Virus record (IMG/VR): IMGVR_UViG_3300035698_022351
Span: 1-29,071 of that record
Length of the DNA stretch: 29,071 bases
Source: a virus
Direction: 5' to 3' (one strand)
Shown here one piece after another: positions 28,729 through 29,071 of this stretch. Within the stretch, counting starts at the first letter, position 1. Each line of letters starts with the position of its first letter. The notes under the pieces are model-generated. The model made no database searches. It saw only the letters and a list, made by a program, of their open reading frames with translations, and was not told the DNA's origin. The translations under genes were made by a program, and so were the position numbers.

Positions 28729-29071
28729 TTAAAAGAACCTCATATAACTTATTCTTAATTCATCTCCTTCTATTAATAGGCCGTCCATATCTAATCCACT
28801 CCAACCCAACTTTTGTGTATTTATATTGTCCACTGTATAATCAACCTCAAAACTTTGAGGACCACCCTCTATAATGTCTAAAGTCACATTTTTCTTTACT
28901 TGAGGAATATAAGAAAGAAGTAAAAATTTATTTATAATATGCCCACCTGTTAGGCTGACATATTCAACTTCCCAAATCACATTGTCACCAGTAGGGCCAA
29001 TTAAACCAGTATTACCCTGTGCCCCTGTTGATCCCGTAAAACCTATACTCCCAGCTATTCCTGTAACTCCA
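28729..29071 (-). CDS. Collagen-like fibre protein, N-terminus beyond the window (partial)
   Basis: The frame is open to the right edge: about 30 codons upstream of a GTG at 28980 encode in-frame Gly-X-Y triplets (GVTGIAGSIGFTGSTGAQG and onwards), so the GTG is internal and the gene continues outside the window. After the collagen tract come 84 residues of a C-terminal domain with GGPQSF, DYTVDN and GWSGLDMDGLLIEGDELRI, matching the C-terminal module of the 816-residue fibre downstream. The product is probably a trimeric virion fibre with a small globular tip. The 57-base gap after its stop (28672-28728) holds the ribosome site of the next gene and a small inverted repeat. Confidence 0.8.
   Translation of the reverse strand, partial: GVTGIAGSIGFTGSTGAQGNTGLIGPTGDNVIWEVEYVSLTGGHIINKFLLLSYIPQVKKNVTLDIIEGGPQSFEVDYTVDNINTQKLGWSGLDMDGLLIEGDELRISYMRFF

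Noticed and set aside
28729-28980. A complete 83-residue gene starting at GTG 28980
   Set aside because: The frame continues upstream with in-frame Gly-X-Y triplets to the window edge, so the GTG is internal to a longer gene.

Overview
This window looks like the virion-structural (late) module of a tailed double-stranded DNA phage with a contractile tail (myovirus morphotype). All credible genes lie on the minus strand, so transcription runs from the high coordinates to the low ones. Genes are tightly packed: several stop/start pairs overlap as TAATG or sit within a few bases, and no gap exceeds about 160 bases. Composition is AT-rich and most genes have a strong Shine-Dalgarno sequence (AGGAG or GGAGG). 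This fits a bacterial virus read with the standard code, possibly of a low-GC host, but nothing in the window identifies the host. I saw no tRNA, CRISPR array, insertion sequence or integrase.

Reading in the direction of transcription, the first block (29071 to about 19150) encodes fibre or appendage proteins. These are the C-terminal end of a collagen-like fibre protein that continues past the window, an 816-residue repeat-rich fibre, a 384-residue fibre, a small unknown protein, a 1195-residue collagen-like fibre with a C1q/TNF-like domain, and two smaller proteins. The last three are linked by shared domains: the 210-residue protein has the N-terminal domain of its downstream neighbour and the C-terminal domain of its upstream neighbour.

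The second block (about 19140 to 12220) starts with a permuted NlpC/P60-type enzyme. A 500-residue structural protein with a four-cysteine cluster, several unrecognised proteins (probably neck, tail-completion or minor virion proteins), an FmdB-type zinc-ribbon protein and an acidic low-complexity protein follow.

The third block (12124 to 1) is a recognisable contractile-tail cassette: tail sheath, probable tail tube, two overlapping reading frames in the usual position of tail assembly chaperones, a small reading frame in phase with the second of these after a UGA codon, the tape measure protein, a baseplate protein made of two copies of one domain, and the start of a baseplate hub protein that continues past the left edge. 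Together these genes would build the sheath, tube, baseplate and host-binding appendages of one virion.

The points most worth checking are the in-phase UGA between the second chaperone-like frame and the next one, the 74-base overlap of the two chaperone-like frames, a pair of similar GC-rich stem-loops after two structural genes, domain shuffling among the fibre genes, repeated inserts in the sheath, and the permuted NlpC/P60 enzyme.
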